Below are positions 12,801 to 20,200 of a stretch of DNA of 64,000 nucleotides, piece after piece. This DNA is from Candidatus Sumerlaea chitinivorans (GTDB taxonomy: Bacteria > Sumerlaeota > Sumerlaeia > Sumerlaeales > Sumerlaeaceae). The DNA lies in NCBI GenBank assembly GCA_003290465.1, contig CP030759.1, forward strand, positions 3,050,572 to 3,114,571, written 5' to 3'. Made by a program: the position numbers and the translations under genes. How positions within the stretch are numbered: the first letter of the stretch is position 1; the number at the start of each line of letters is the position of its first letter. The notes beneath the pieces are model-generated. The model was not told the origin of the DNA and searched no databases. It saw nothing but the letters and a program-made list of their open reading frames with translations.

Positions 12801-15693
12801 GTATGTTGACGATGTTCGGCTGTATGAGCTGGCGGGCGCGGCCACGAGTTCGGACTGCAACATCAACGGGATTCCAGACGAGTGCGAGGTGGACTGCAAC
12901 GGCAATGGTGTGCCGGATGACTGTGACCTCGTGGATGGGACGTCAGAGGATTGCAATGGCAACGCCGTTCCGGACGAGTGCGATATTTCCAGTGGCACTT
13001 CGGAAGACTGCAATTCGAACAATGTGCCCGACGAGTGCGATATCTTGACTGGCACGTCACAGGATTGTAACGCGAATAGTCGTCCAGATGAATGTGACGT
13101 CCAGAGCGGCGCTTCACAGGATTGCAACGAGAATGGGGTGCCAGATGAGTGCGAGGCGGATTGCAACGTCAACGGTGTCCCCGACGACTGTGACATTGCT
13201 GAAGGCACGTCGGAGGATTGCAATGCCAACGGCGTACCAGATGAGTGTGACATCCAGTCCGGTACCTCACAGGATTGCAACTCGAACAACGTTCCGGATG
13301 AATGCGACCTGAGCAGTGGGTCGTCGCAGGATTGCAATGACAACAGTGTTCCAGATGAGTGCGACGTTCAGTCCGGCACTTCGCAAGACTGCAACTCGAA
13401 CGGCGTGCCCGACGAGTGCGACATCAAGAGCGGCACTTCCGAGGATTGCAACGTGAACAACATCCCGGACGAGTGCGACATCGCCACCGGTGCGTCTGAG
13501 GATTGCAACGAGAATGGCACTCCGGACGAGTGCGAGACGGATTGCAACGAGAACGGTGTGCCGGATGACTGCGATATCGCAGAGGGAACATCTGGCGACT
13601 GCAACGCGAACAGCATCCCAGACGAGTGCGATCTGGCGAATGGCACCTCAGAGGATTGCAACTCGAATGGTATTCCAGATGAGTGCGATATCTCGGACGG
13701 CACCTCCGAGGATTGCAATGAGAACGGAGTGCCAGACGAGTGCGATCTGACCAGTGGACTGTCGCAGGATTGCAATGAAAACGGCATTCCTGACGAGTGT
13801 GAGACGGATTGCAACGAGAACGGAGTGCCGGATGACTGCGATATCGGCGAAGGCAATAGCCGCGACGACAACTTTGACGGAGTGCCAGACGAGTGTCAGT
13901 CGGCGGACCTTGCGATCTCAAAGCGTGGTGAGATCAACCCGGCTCAAGCAGGATATCAGCTGGTCTACACGCTCGTGGTGCACAACCTCGGGCCCGCTGC
14001 CGCTCCGAATGTGGTGGTGGTGGATCCGCTGCCGGCGGGCGTGACTTTTGTCTCCGCGTCGTCTACAAAAGGCACGTGCTCGTATGTGCCGCATACCGTG
14101 ACCTGCACGGTTGGGCTGCTGGCGGTGGATGAGGTGGCCACGGTCACAATTACGACCATCCCGATGACACCCGGCACGTACGACAACACGGCCAGTGTCG
14201 CCTCAAGCATCACAGACACTGTGACTGCGAACGATTCGTCGTTCGTCAGCAATGATGTGTGCGATCCGTTCACGCCAATCATCATTGACACCTTGGATCC
14301 GCTGACGGGTGGCGACTCAGGTTGGCGTCCGTTCGCCTTCCAGATCCCAGACTTTGCGGACCAGATCTACGACACAACCAACACAGCCCTTGTCGCACGC
14401 ATTACCGCAGATCCGACACGATTCCGGACGGCCGGTCATGTGACGCTCCAAAGCATGTGGCTGCCGTACTCGGCGGTTGGCTCAGAACACTATGTGCGAG
14501 GCAAATTCTACGTCTTCGCCAAGGGCATCACAGACTGGTCGACAATGACGGAAGGCACCGATTGGACGACGACGGGTGCAATGCCGAACGTGCGTCTCCG
14601 CCTGTCGCATCGCTTCGCTCAGAACTCGATGCTTGAGGTCTTCAACCACCGGAACATTGACCCAGAAGCCTCCGACGCGGTGGGTGCGGACATTCGTCCA
14701 TCCACTGACCCGTCGAATCCGTCGCTCTACCGCGTGGACTTTGACCCCGTGGATACGCCGTACTTGCGCGATAGCGGGACGACGGAAGGCATCTGGGCAG
14801 CTTACGAGGCCTACTCAGTTGATCCACAAGATCAAGGCATCGTCGGTCTAACCGAGGTGCAGCTGGGTGTGTATCCGGCGTCGCTCCTGCCCGACAGCGT
14901 GGCGCCTGTGAAAGTCTATGCACCAAGCTCATCGGATGCGGGCACGCTGGCAGTGGTCTTGCCGACGGACCTGCAGCTTGAGACTCGTTATCCGATTTCT
15001 GGACCGGGCGACGTGCCAGATCTTGACCCATCAGCGCCGCTACCGCAGCACTTCGAGGGTCCCGAGGGGATCACGCTGAGTACAGTGGGTATCCCGGCGG
15101 ATCGATTAGCAATCGCAGTGCGCGAGTTTGACGCAGGGTCCGACCTGACGCAGCGGGTGCGCGTCGAGGCGAACAAGATCTACAAGGTCCGGTTCCATGT
15201 CACCTCGACCAAACCGACGAATGTCCAGCCGCAGTTCCGCGGGCGCACTCGAACCGCACGGTTCTTGTGGAGCCAGAAGATGGAGGTAGGCGGTGCATGG
15301 AATGCTGGACCTGAGTCGAATGCGGACGCACAGCAGGCGCTGCCGGGTGTTGGCTGCCTGAACCCAGACCGGGCGCCGGGCGTCACCACTGGTGGTTGGT
15401 ACACTCTGTTGTTCCATTCGCCGCTGAATCCGGATATCCGACCCGAATTTGCACCGGGGACACCGGTCGAGACACGGATGCCGGGCCTCGCGGCACAACC
15501 GGGACCGGGTGTAAATGCCGCTTCGCTGCGCGACCTGCGGGTGGGCTTCGACGTGCTCGATACTCTCTCGGGCAGCGCGTTGAGCGGACTTGAAGAGGGT
15601 GAATTCACGCTCGACCGCATCGAAATCCGTGTATACGACGAACCGGGTGACGTGGGTCTATGTCCGCCGTTCGGCGGTCCAGCCGTAAAATAG
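817..15693 (+). CDS. Giant secreted multidomain protein with Cys-rich calcium-loop repeats (4958 aa)
   Basis: Start 817 is chosen because AGGGAG precedes it and a signal peptide follows (hydrophobic run ending WPLQAAQ); the frame stays open up to a GTG at 625. Domain order by base position: Gly-rich segment about 1560-2430; SdrD-B-like domain 2440-2745; three DUF11-like domains 2749-3815; 108 units of the pattern DCNxNGxPDECD plus a short linker (hand count) between 3817 and 13899, in 11 blocks. The blocks alternate with four copies of a MAM/immune-inhibitor-A-like beta-sandwich (4305-4812, 6331-6855, 10285-10818, 12325-12855), four copies of a second beta-rich module (about 5215-5610, 8521-8920, 9260-9640, 10908-11298), one PPC-like domain (7558-7960) and one further DUF11-like domain (9884-10250). 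A fifth DUF11-like domain (13900-14255) and a 480-residue C-terminal module follow. A calcium-rigidified surface stalk or adhesin is inferred; no enzyme domain was seen. Confidence 0.9.
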   Translation: MIAKGHSKDMKGQIGRRGSWRTLWATLAVFAGLAAPWPLQAAQPGKDGDAVITSANTIVNAVSALSQSASAGDTFLRVTNLPALLPLSPGDLLLVSQAQGANIDTSDSPSYGAITAINGAGQYEFVTVVSTQNPNRVYIVTSCGGLRNSYVASAGSQVVKVPQYRNLTVQSGASITAPPWNGSEGGIVALSVRDTLELNGTIDVSAKGFRGGAIHNSSSTPTNNYLGYRTGNAAQGAAKGESIADPSTVSGNGQYGRGAPANGGGGGNSFNAGGGGGANGDNGGSWFVADGIRGGQGVMETDVTSWLQAWQLDPAYTANGNQLTNCAGGGRGGYSFSANDQNALTVEPGNASWGGNLRREKGGWGGRPLPNNPATRVFFGGGGGAGDGNDSVAGRGGNGGGLVFIIAGHITGTGEILADGENGGWSGENATSDSAGGGGAGGSIVILAGSASGSVALRARGGEGGWQPLRQLPTNQAYGPGGGGGGGYIAYNVTGFSTVAVDGGKGGRTTATAVSEFPPNGATAGSPGATLSSFTTIASCDAFVSGLVFNDLNNDGIRQGGEPGLSGVPVVLTLSDSSTTTVLTASDGSFFYMAPSGSTTVNVDESGFPFGWVLTTGNDPQALSLSAGVNSSAGLIGYYFPPLADLSIEKTDDPDPVYAGDLLTYTVVVTNNGPDPANNVLITDTLPSGVNFVSASVPCTPSGGLVSCSLGTIPAGASTTVTIVVQPMVAGTIVNTADVTSDEVDPNPSNNSSGDISTDVLPAADLVITKSADPAVVLTGQPVVYTIVVSNAGPSDASNVVVSDTLDPSFTITSVSSGCTPSGNTVTCSVATLAAGDSTTFTVTAVPSATGTYLNGASVVADEYDPDTGNNADSVLVTVDPAANLSVTKTASVDPVAIGANFTYEIVVTNAGPDTCTSATVTDYLPAGVQFVSASSGCAESFGVVACDVGPLAGGESTTVTITVLAQTLGPIQNTANVVGAEGDPNGGDNVVTLDGTIEPDCNANGVADSLDIANGTSEDCNTNGIPDECDISSGASEDCNGNGIPDECETECNGNGIPDDCDILNGTSEDCNGNGVPDECDMQRGSSEDCNTNGVPDECDLSLGTSQDCNSNNIPDECDIAQGTAQDCNSNGIPDDCDIESGASQDCNTNGIPDECDLQPQVGALVWSEDFESGLSNWSTSGLWRLEVGHECLSEDGSLTTVTRAAYNDPSLCTYNVGSTAGALELTTDVVVPATGGALRWYNWVQTEDLPPYDVWRVEVSSDGGLTWQEVFDGQGLSQPYWQDLWADLSAYAGQAIRVRFVFDSIDGAANAYLGWYVDDVRLFELVAPAFSSDCNSNGVPDECDLASGSSQDCNSNTVPDECDISSGASDDCDGNGVPDECEPDCNGNGQNDVCDIGFGFSFDCNGNQVPDECESDCNGNGVLDTCDILYGISGDCNINGVPDECDLNDGTSEDCNANAIPDECELYVQYGDSSPALEPWYAGSPQSYTFSGVPDAASTVAVVLASNSDLGNQTFEYAEVYLGGTFLGNVWFANGGNDCADAPGILYVDASQFNSLVALGGGDAAFDLIASPAVDSFCADPYIAISLDYLTTQPFNDCNSNGVLDECDITSGTSQDCNGNGIPDECDIADGTSEDCNGNGVPDECDIQSGVSEDCNGNGIPDECDLANGSSEDCNLNNIPDECDLSSGTSQDCNANNIPDECDLADGTSEDCNGNGIPDECDIQSGVSEDCNGNGIPDECDLANGSSEDCNLNNIPDECDLSSGTSQDCNANNIPDECDLADGTSEDCNGNGIPDECDIQSGVSEDCNGNGSPDECDLSLGTSQDCNSNNIPDECDVRPEVGLLVWSEDFESGLGNWSASGLWRLEVGHECLSEDGSLTTVTRAAYNDSSQCSYDVGETSGVLELQTDVSVPVGGGALRWYNWVETEDLPPYDVWRVEVSSDGGLTWQEVFDGQGLSRPYWQELWADVSAYAGQSIRVRFVFETLDDEFNDYLGWYVDDVRLYELTGAATSSDCNINGIPDECEVDCNGNGVPDDCDLVDGTSEDCNGNAVPDECDIQSGTSEDCNTNGIPDECDLSSGTSQDCNANGIPDECDIASGASEDCNGNGIPDECDLANGTSEDCNLNNIPDECDLSGGTSQDCNANNIPDECDIAAGTSEDCNGNGVPDECDIQSGASDDCNVNSVPDECDIANGTSEDCNANGVPDECDLSSGASQDCNANNIPDECDIASGTSQDCNSDGLPDECGLVSVAVAGSDECSSAPLVLPGLIYNGDTTTATQDGSESCTGYDSPDVWYRYIPAVSGTLTISLCGSSYDTALSVHTGCPGDTTNEIACNDDSCDLSSEVTLSVTAGEEYLIRIGGYDSDVGTYRMQLFGPPALGLVPDCNANGTPDECDITSGTSQDCNANGIPDECEPDCNGNGIADECDISSGSSEDCNENGVPDECDLQSGASEDCNANGIPDECDIADGVSDDCDENGVPDECEPDCNGNGQSDLCDIWMGFSEDCNWNAVPDECEPDCNGNGVADNCDILFATSADCNTNGVPDECDIQSGNSTDCNANGIPDECELYVAYGPSSPALAPWYYGSPQSYTFTSVPDALSSVTIVLVSNSDLGDAYYEYAGVYLGSTYLGDVRFANGGNDCVDAIGVLYLSAAQFNSLVAAGGGDAAFDLIATPDVGGFCPDPYIAISLNYLTTETLSDCNSNGVLDECETDCNGNGVPDDCDLSSGTSEDCNSNGVPDECDIQSGTSEDCNTNNIPDECDLANGTSQDCNLNSVPDECDIASGASEDLNGNGVPDECDPDCNSNGVPDDLDIGAPFEADSGLLAPWYAGSPQSYLIVSPPPAATAVQISLTALSDLGDIDFEYATVNVNGVPVGDAKFVSDGDCTTGTATLTMSAAAFNAAVAGGDALIGLTPSPDVGGFCDDSFISVHVMYVPVGVSLDCNANGIPDECDIAEGTSQDCNANGIPDECDSDCNDNGVADDCDLTSGTSQDCNSNAIPDECDIASGFSEDCNSDDIPDECQLVDVVTQIAAAPNPGIVGQPLDLTVTFSNSFGTATQVSAFIVVPGILPVTNITTTMGTVTDLGGGLYQLDVPSLPGMGAAVVTISTLPSATGAVQVLASASTCIFDFDPENNVDALFMRIGLDCNTNGIEDEDEVSPTEGAVLFHEDFESGLGLWNASGLWHAAPTLDCLTTTGSLTPATAAAYNTGSPDCNYDVGITQGALELTTDVVVPAPWGARLKWFNFVETENSYPYDNWLVQVSSDGGTNWQTVYDGRGASRPGWQELSADLTQFAGQAVRIRFVFDSLDAGFNAFFGWYVDDVRLIALDAPLSPDCNQNHIPDECDITGGTSTDCNANSIPDECELDQVVAFASGVLEPFDGTTSQSFVVSSVPPAIGMVTLHLTAYGDFGDPLLETVDFYLNGTWIATTPIYTGGQDCTYGTAVVHIPQATYNALTSGGFAQFDFVANPNVNACAGSFITAMFDYLVLDPAKDCNSNGILDECETDCNENGVPDDCDLSGGVSQDCNANNVPDECDISQGTSQDCNSNSVPDECDLQSGASQDCNDNNVPDECDIASGASEDCNANGVPDECDLSGGVSQDCNGNGVPDECDISDGTSEDCNSNNIPDECDLQSGASQDCNSNSVPDECDIASGTSEDCNGNGIPDECDVASGASEDCNENGIPDECETDCNSNGVPDDCDIAGGSSEDCNSNNIPDECDIQSGASEDCNGNGIPDECDLANGSSEDCNSNNIPDECDLSGGTSQDCNANNIPDECDIVDGTSEDCNGNGVPDECDIQSGVSEDCNGNGIPDECDLSLGTSQDCNSNNIPDECDVRPEVGALVWSEDFESGLGNWSTSGLWRLEVGHECLSEDGSLTTVTRAAYNDPSQCSYDVGETSGVLELQTDVSVPVGGGVLFWYNWVETEDLPPYDGWRLEVSSDGGSTWQEVFDGKGLSRPYWQELWADVSAYAGQSIRVRFVFDSLDDEFNDYLGWYVDDVRLYELAGAATSSDCNINGIPDECEVDCNGNGVPDDCDLVDGTSEDCNGNAVPDECDISSGTSEDCNSNNVPDECDILTGTSQDCNANSRPDECDVQSGASQDCNENGVPDECEADCNVNGVPDDCDIAEGTSEDCNANGVPDECDIQSGTSQDCNSNNVPDECDLSSGSSQDCNDNSVPDECDVQSGTSQDCNSNGVPDECDIKSGTSEDCNVNNIPDECDIATGASEDCNENGTPDECETDCNENGVPDDCDIAEGTSGDCNANSIPDECDLANGTSEDCNSNGIPDECDISDGTSEDCNENGVPDECDLTSGLSQDCNENGIPDECETDCNENGVPDDCDIGEGNSRDDNFDGVPDECQSADLAISKRGEINPAQAGYQLVYTLVVHNLGPAAAPNVVVVDPLPAGVTFVSASSTKGTCSYVPHTVTCTVGLLAVDEVATVTITTIPMTPGTYDNTASVASSITDTVTANDSSFVSNDVCDPFTPIIIDTLDPLTGGDSGWRPFAFQIPDFADQIYDTTNTALVARITADPTRFRTAGHVTLQSMWLPYSAVGSEHYVRGKFYVFAKGITDWSTMTEGTDWTTTGAMPNVRLRLSHRFAQNSMLEVFNHRNIDPEASDAVGADIRPSTDPSNPSLYRVDFDPVDTPYLRDSGTTEGIWAAYEAYSVDPQDQGIVGLTEVQLGVYPASLLPDSVAPVKVYAPSSSDAGTLAVVLPTDLQLETRYPISGPGDVPDLDPSAPLPQHFEGPEGITLSTVGIPADRLAIAVREFDAGSDLTQRVRVEANKIYKVRFHVTSTKPTNVQPQFRGRTRTARFLWSQKMEVGGAWNAGPESNADAQQALPGVGCLNPDRAPGVTTGGWYTLLFHSPLNPDIRPEFAPGTPVETRMPGLAAQPGPGVNAASLRDLRVGFDVLDTLSGSALSGLEEGEFTLDRIEIRVYDEPGDVGLCPPFGGPAVK
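3817..13899 (+). repeat. Array of 57-bp units coding 19-residue Cys/Asp/Asn repeats
   Basis: The usual unit is 19 residues, DCNGNGIPDECD followed by a variable loop such as IxxGTSE; shorter 13-residue units end in ECET, ECEP or ECEV. I counted 108 units in 11 blocks of 9, 8, 13, 13, 11, 7, 5, 1, 2, 19 and 20. Asp1, Asn3, Asn5, Asp9 and Asp12 match the spacing of calcium loops in thrombospondin type 3 and dockerin repeats, and two Cys per unit could form disulfides. A few units lose a Cys (DLNGNG near 9190, DDNFDG near 13865). Calcium binding is inferred from the pattern. Confidence 0.9.
5761..6216 (+). repeat. Two tandem 228-bp higher-order repeats
   Basis: Four consecutive 57-bp units (IQSGVSE, LANGSSE, LSSGTSQ and LADGTSE types) are repeated as a block with a period of exactly 228 bases: ATCCAGAGTGGTGTGTC recurs at 5761 and 5989, and the next copy begins at 6217 before diverging. 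The two blocks differ at only a few bases, mostly synonymous. This indicates recent duplication or gene conversion inside the array. Confidence 0.85.
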
Positions 15694-15706
15694 TGGATGG
15701 AAAAAT

Positions 15707-15736
15707 GGGTCGCCGGCGAAGCGGTGTCGGCGACCC
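15707..15736 (+). terminator. Hairpin after the giant gene
   Basis: GGGTCGCCG at 15707-15715 pairs perfectly with CGGCGACCC at 15728-15736 around a 12-base loop, 13 bases after the stop codon. A pyrimidine-rich stretch (TCTCCCTCCCC) follows instead of a clean T run, so termination efficiency is uncertain. The rest of 15737-15995, up to the next gene, shows nothing else I can name. Confidence 0.6.
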
Positions 15737-15995
15737 TCTCCCTCCCCAAAGATGAGAGGCGGTGGCAAGTCATTCAATACACGGGTGTGTGCGCAAGTAG
15801 CGCAACGCCCGTGATTTCTTTGTTGCACATTTCATGCATCCCAAGCGCACGATAAAACAGTGCGCAGGGCAGGCCTACGCGTCGAAATGTGGAATCAACA
15901 TTCAGTGAAGTGTGCCAAGTTGGGAGAGAACAAAGTCTACAGGCAAAACGAGGAAACGATACCTTGATAAGTTGTTCCGTCGTGGGATGTGCGGA

Positions 15996-17018
15996 ATGAG
16001 TGATAGCGAGCGAGAAACGATTTTTAACCCAGATGATGACTCCGACGCAGCCGAAGCCACGCTTATGGGTGCGCTGCACCAACGGGCTCATCCACGGCAC
16101 CTAACATTCACGCCCCTCTTGATTTGTCTCGAGGGTGGGCATCGTGGCATGCGTTATACGCTCAAGGCCAAGGAGCAGATTATTGGACGAAGCCGCGATG
16201 CGGAGATCCACCTCGACGACGAACTGGTTTCACGGCAGCATGCGCGCATCATCTGGCACAACTTTGAAACTCCTCAAGTACCTCCGTACTGCACGATAGA
16301 GGACCTTGGAAGCCGCAATGGGACTGAGCTTAATGGGGCTCCTCTGCTTGCTCCTACCCAGTTGCGAGAAAGAGACCGAATCCTTGTCGGGACCACCCTG
16401 CTCGGATTTTTCTTGCGCGATGCCACGGAAGCCGAGCTTGAGCGATCGCTTTATGATTTGGCGACGAAAGATGCGCTGACCGGCCTCGACAATCGCCACC
16501 AGTTCAATGCCATGTTGGTCCACCACGTTGAGCGTGCGCGCCGCTACGAAAGGCCCCTCGCACTGCTTGTCATCGACGCGGATCGCTTCAAACGCATCAA
16601 TGATGAATTTGGTCACGACGTTGGCGACAGAGCTCTCGTTCAGCTTGCACGAGTCATCTCGACGTCCTGTCGCTCGAGTGAGATTTGCGCCCGCTGGGGT
16701 GGCGAGGAGTTTGCGGTACTTTGCCCAGAAACAACAGCCGAAGGAGCCATCACGTTAGCGGAGCGCATTCGCCAAAGAGTGCAGATCTTTCCACTCGAGC
16801 ATGATGACCGCCTGATTCCGCTGAGCGTGAGTATTGGGGGCGCCATGCTTCAAGCAGAGGACAACGCAGATACTCTCTTCCGCAGAGCAGACCAATCCCT
16901 CCTCCGTGCCAAAGAAATTGGTCGGAATCGTACTGTATTTGAGAATAAGCCTGTGGGTCTTGATCACACAGCGACCTTCACCGGTAGGCTCCCTAAAGAG
17001 AATCCACCAAATGAGTGA
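15996..17018 (+). CDS. FHA domain - GGDEF diguanylate cyclase
   Basis: The 340-residue protein begins with an acidic N-terminus followed by an FHA domain carrying GRSRDAEI, SRQHA and GSRNGT, the phosphothreonine-binding signature. A GGDEF domain follows, with DALTGLDNR, a DADRFKRIND metal/GTP motif and GGEEF at the active site. It should make cyclic di-GMP from two GTP, with the FHA domain coupling activity to a phosphorylated partner. The position of the usual RxxD inhibitory site reads RSSE, so product inhibition may be weak or absent. There is no membrane segment, so it is cytoplasmic. The start is ambiguous: GTG 15912, ATG 15987 and ATG 15996 are all in frame; I prefer 15996 because the residues from there look like a normal N-terminus, although its ribosome-binding site is weak. 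Confidence 0.88.
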   Translation: MSDSERETIFNPDDDSDAAEATLMGALHQRAHPRHLTFTPLLICLEGGHRGMRYTLKAKEQIIGRSRDAEIHLDDELVSRQHARIIWHNFETPQVPPYCTIEDLGSRNGTELNGAPLLAPTQLRERDRILVGTTLLGFFLRDATEAELERSLYDLATKDALTGLDNRHQFNAMLVHHVERARRYERPLALLVIDADRFKRINDEFGHDVGDRALVQLARVISTSCRSSEICARWGGEEFAVLCPETTAEGAITLAERIRQRVQIFPLEHDDRLIPLSVSIGGAMLQAEDNADTLFRRADQSLLRAKEIGRNRTVFENKPVGLDHTATFTGRLPKENPPNE

Positions 17019-17212
17019 CTTTCATTGCCCTTGCTTGCGGAGTCCGGGCACGCTTCCGTCCAGCTTTGGTTCGCAGATTTGTACGTTCCCTCCCACCGAT
17101 TTTCCGTGAGTGAGAAGACGCGCCACGAGACTTCTGAATCCCCTACCGTGCGATAAGGTGCCGTCGGCTGCCAAGCATGGGCAACAATAAAAGGCTAAGC
17201 CGGAATAAGAAG

Positions 17213-17244
17213 GAGCGCCAGTCCCTTCCATGGGACTGGCGCTC
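17213..17244 (-). terminator. Terminator of the chitinase gene
   Basis: GAGCGCCAGTCCC at 17213-17225 pairs perfectly over 13 bases with GGGACTGGCGCTC at 17232-17244 around a 6-base loop. Read on the minus strand, it lies about 50 bases after the chitinase stop and is followed by a T-rich stretch (CTTCTTATT). Confidence 0.75.
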
Positions 17245-17291
17245 AAGTACATACGACGTTTCGGTTGCCTTCCCACTCAACGGTGGGGGTA

Positions 17292-20200
17292 TCAGTAGAG
17301 CTCCCAACTGCTGACCGCAGTATTCATTGGCGAGATGGTGACATTGTCAATCCACGTGCCTTCGTTGGCAGCAGGTGCACCCGTGTGGTTCTCGCGGAAG
17401 CCAATTTGGAAGGCACCTTTCGTGCGTCCTTCCGCAGGAATGGGGCCACGGTACACATCCACGTTGTTGATCTGAGCAATGAGTTGGTTTCCCGAACTGC
17501 CGTTCGGGTCGATCGCCAGTCGGAAGGTTGTCCATGTCCCACCGGTGACACCCACTTGGGCGAGGGTCTTGCTTCCAAGGAAGACCGTCGGCGACGCGTG
17601 ATTTCCATCATTCACCGCCTGCACAAATTCGAATGTGCCGGGATGATCTGGTCGCCCATCGTTGAGGCCCACGCCGCTGGCGTTTTCAAAAATGAGCCAA
17701 TAGCCGTTTTCGTAGCTCGACACGCCGGGCGAAGCGGTTGGGAAGAAGCGGCTCCCCTGTGTGCCACAGATCCCGATGCCGATGGCCTGTGCAGGTTCGC
17801 CTGAGCCGGGGATGTAGATCTCGCCCGTCACTTGATACCCGTTGCCATTTGCGCCCAACGAAGAGTCGCCGATCACACCTATCACACCGCCTCCGCTTGT
17901 ATCCACGCAACGATACACTTTTCCATGCGGGTTGCCCGGATCCACTGAAGCGGGCGGAGTGACGACAGCGAATGTCTGGAAGGTCTGGAATCCTTGGGGC
18001 GGTGCGCTTTCAAAGTTAAAGCTCACCGGTAATGTGAGTCCGGCGCCGTTCGGCAGCCCCGGCGTGGCGACCATGAAGGAGAAATCGTTGCCGTTCACCC
18101 ATGTCGTTGCCCCATCCGGGTAGCGTCCAGCGGAGTAGGGATCGCCCAAGCTGCTTGTGCCCGAGGCCACTTCGCCGAGCCATGGGGGGCCAAAGTCCGC
18201 CACGATGGGGCATCCCGGTCCATCCAAGCCATTTAAACCACCTGCGGCTTGATAAACCACGCTGTCGTACGTAATCCCAGTATTGGGGTCGTAGAGCTGA
18301 ATCGCGTTTGGTGCGCCGTTCCGCAACATCCCGTCTGGAAGCGCCTGATTGCGTACGGCAGCAAGGTCGGAAGCCCCCACCAGATACAGCCCCGATGCTG
18401 GAATCGTGTTCCCGCCAACGACGACCGTGTCCACGACTTGGCCGCTGAATCCGCTGACGGTGCGCAGCTCAAGGCCTGCAGGCATGGTCACGCCAGCCGG
18501 CCCCGCAATTTCTACAAACTGTTTGGAAGCGGTCGCATAGCGGAACTCGTTGATCACGAATTGGCGGTTGTTGGGCATCGAGGGTTGGTAAAGAATTCGG
18601 TCGAAGTTGATTGTGCCGGTTGCCCCACTAAAGCCAGTCGAGGAAATCTCGAAGCCCGCAAAGGTGATGTCACGTGCTCCGCCCCCTGCCGTATCAATGA
18701 CACCATTCCCTGATGAGTAAGCACCTTCACTGGTGGTGTAGGCCGTCACAGGATCGTTTGCGAGATCGAATGAAATCTGGCGCCAGCCAGCGCTGGTCAA
18801 ATTGAAGGCAGGTCCTTTCTCGAGCTGGTTGTTTGCATCGCGTACCACCATGCGGATGGTTGTTCCAGCATATGCGCTCGGAACGTGGATATCGGCCAAG
18901 AACTTTGTGTTCTTGCTCACGTGCACAAGGGCATTGCCCCAGTCCACGCTATAAGGCGTGTTGGTTCCCATGAGGGGCTGATGCTTGAAGAAGAAGCGCC
19001 CCGGCAGTGCTGTGAAGCGGAACGACACCGCCAGCACACGGTTGCTACCCGACGGCGCGCCTGCTGGTGCAGCAGCAGGTGCACGTGTCGAAGCGGTTGC
19101 ATCCACATTTTGATCGTCCGGTCCATCCTCAGGTTCCCGCCAGCGCGCATTGAAACCAGTGTTGGTGTCCGAAGAGATATGTTCAAAGCTTTCGGCGAAG
19201 TAAGTACGCACCCCGGGCGTGGCAAAGAGTTCTTCCATCAGCGTGTACGGGAAGCCCAAAGTACGCGTCAGGCTTTGCGGCCCCGCGCCCGTGTTATTCG
19301 GGTCCACCGATTGTGTTTCAATGAGCCACAACAGGCTCCAGAAGGCCACGCCTCCAAGCTGCTTACCGCGGGAATTTGCCCCTTTCCATGCCTTCACTAA
19401 GCGGAACTTGTATTCGAGCGTTTCCCAATCGTCGAATGTGGTCAGGCGGTAAGTGGTGCCGCTAATCAGTCGTTTGTACCACTTCGTGTGGTGATTTGTG
19501 GGGTTGCTGTAGTATTTGGTGTAGGGTGGATTTCGGTAGAGCGTGTCGTAATTTGCTTGAAGGAGGCTATCGGCCCCGACCTCGGTTCCTGTCCCGCCAT
19601 AGGTCCCTGAGGCGTCCGTATCCCAGCTCTTGGTGTAGAACGGGAGACCCAGAACGAGGTGTTCTGGTGGAATGCCTGCTGCGATGTAGTCATCGAGATT
19701 CCCAACAATGCTGTAGGTGCTGGTTGTCCCGTATTCGCCCACCGACTGCATTGTGGTACCGGAAGCAAAGTCGTAGCCGCTATAGATCACGTAGTCTGTG
19801 TAGTTCGTCAGGTTTGAGGCGATATACTGCGTGCTACTCCAACTTGGAATGGTGTAGATACTTAGCTCGCGCGGTGGCGTCAGCGCCTTTAGGGCTGTAT
19901 AGAGACCTTGAATAAACGCAGCAATTCCATCGCGCGTCGAAGTTCCCCAGCTAAATTCGAAATCGAGATTGACGCCATCGCATCCGGTGGTTGGGTTGCT
20001 CACCACCGCCACGACGTTGTCGATTAACTTTTGCCGCAGCGTCGCGCTCGTCATGACGGTGGAAAGAATTGACTCGTCAAAATTCTGGTTCGCGAGGACG
20101 ATCACCACCTTCACGCCATTGTTCGAGGCCACACCACCCGGTTTTAGCTCAGCACTCCGGTTGTTGAATGATGTGACCCCACCAAGATTCGCGTCTGCAT

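Noticed and set aside
3817-13899. Repeat array as a possible CRISPR
   Set aside because: The repeats are translated in frame, vary at wobble positions and have no unique spacers. They are protein repeats.
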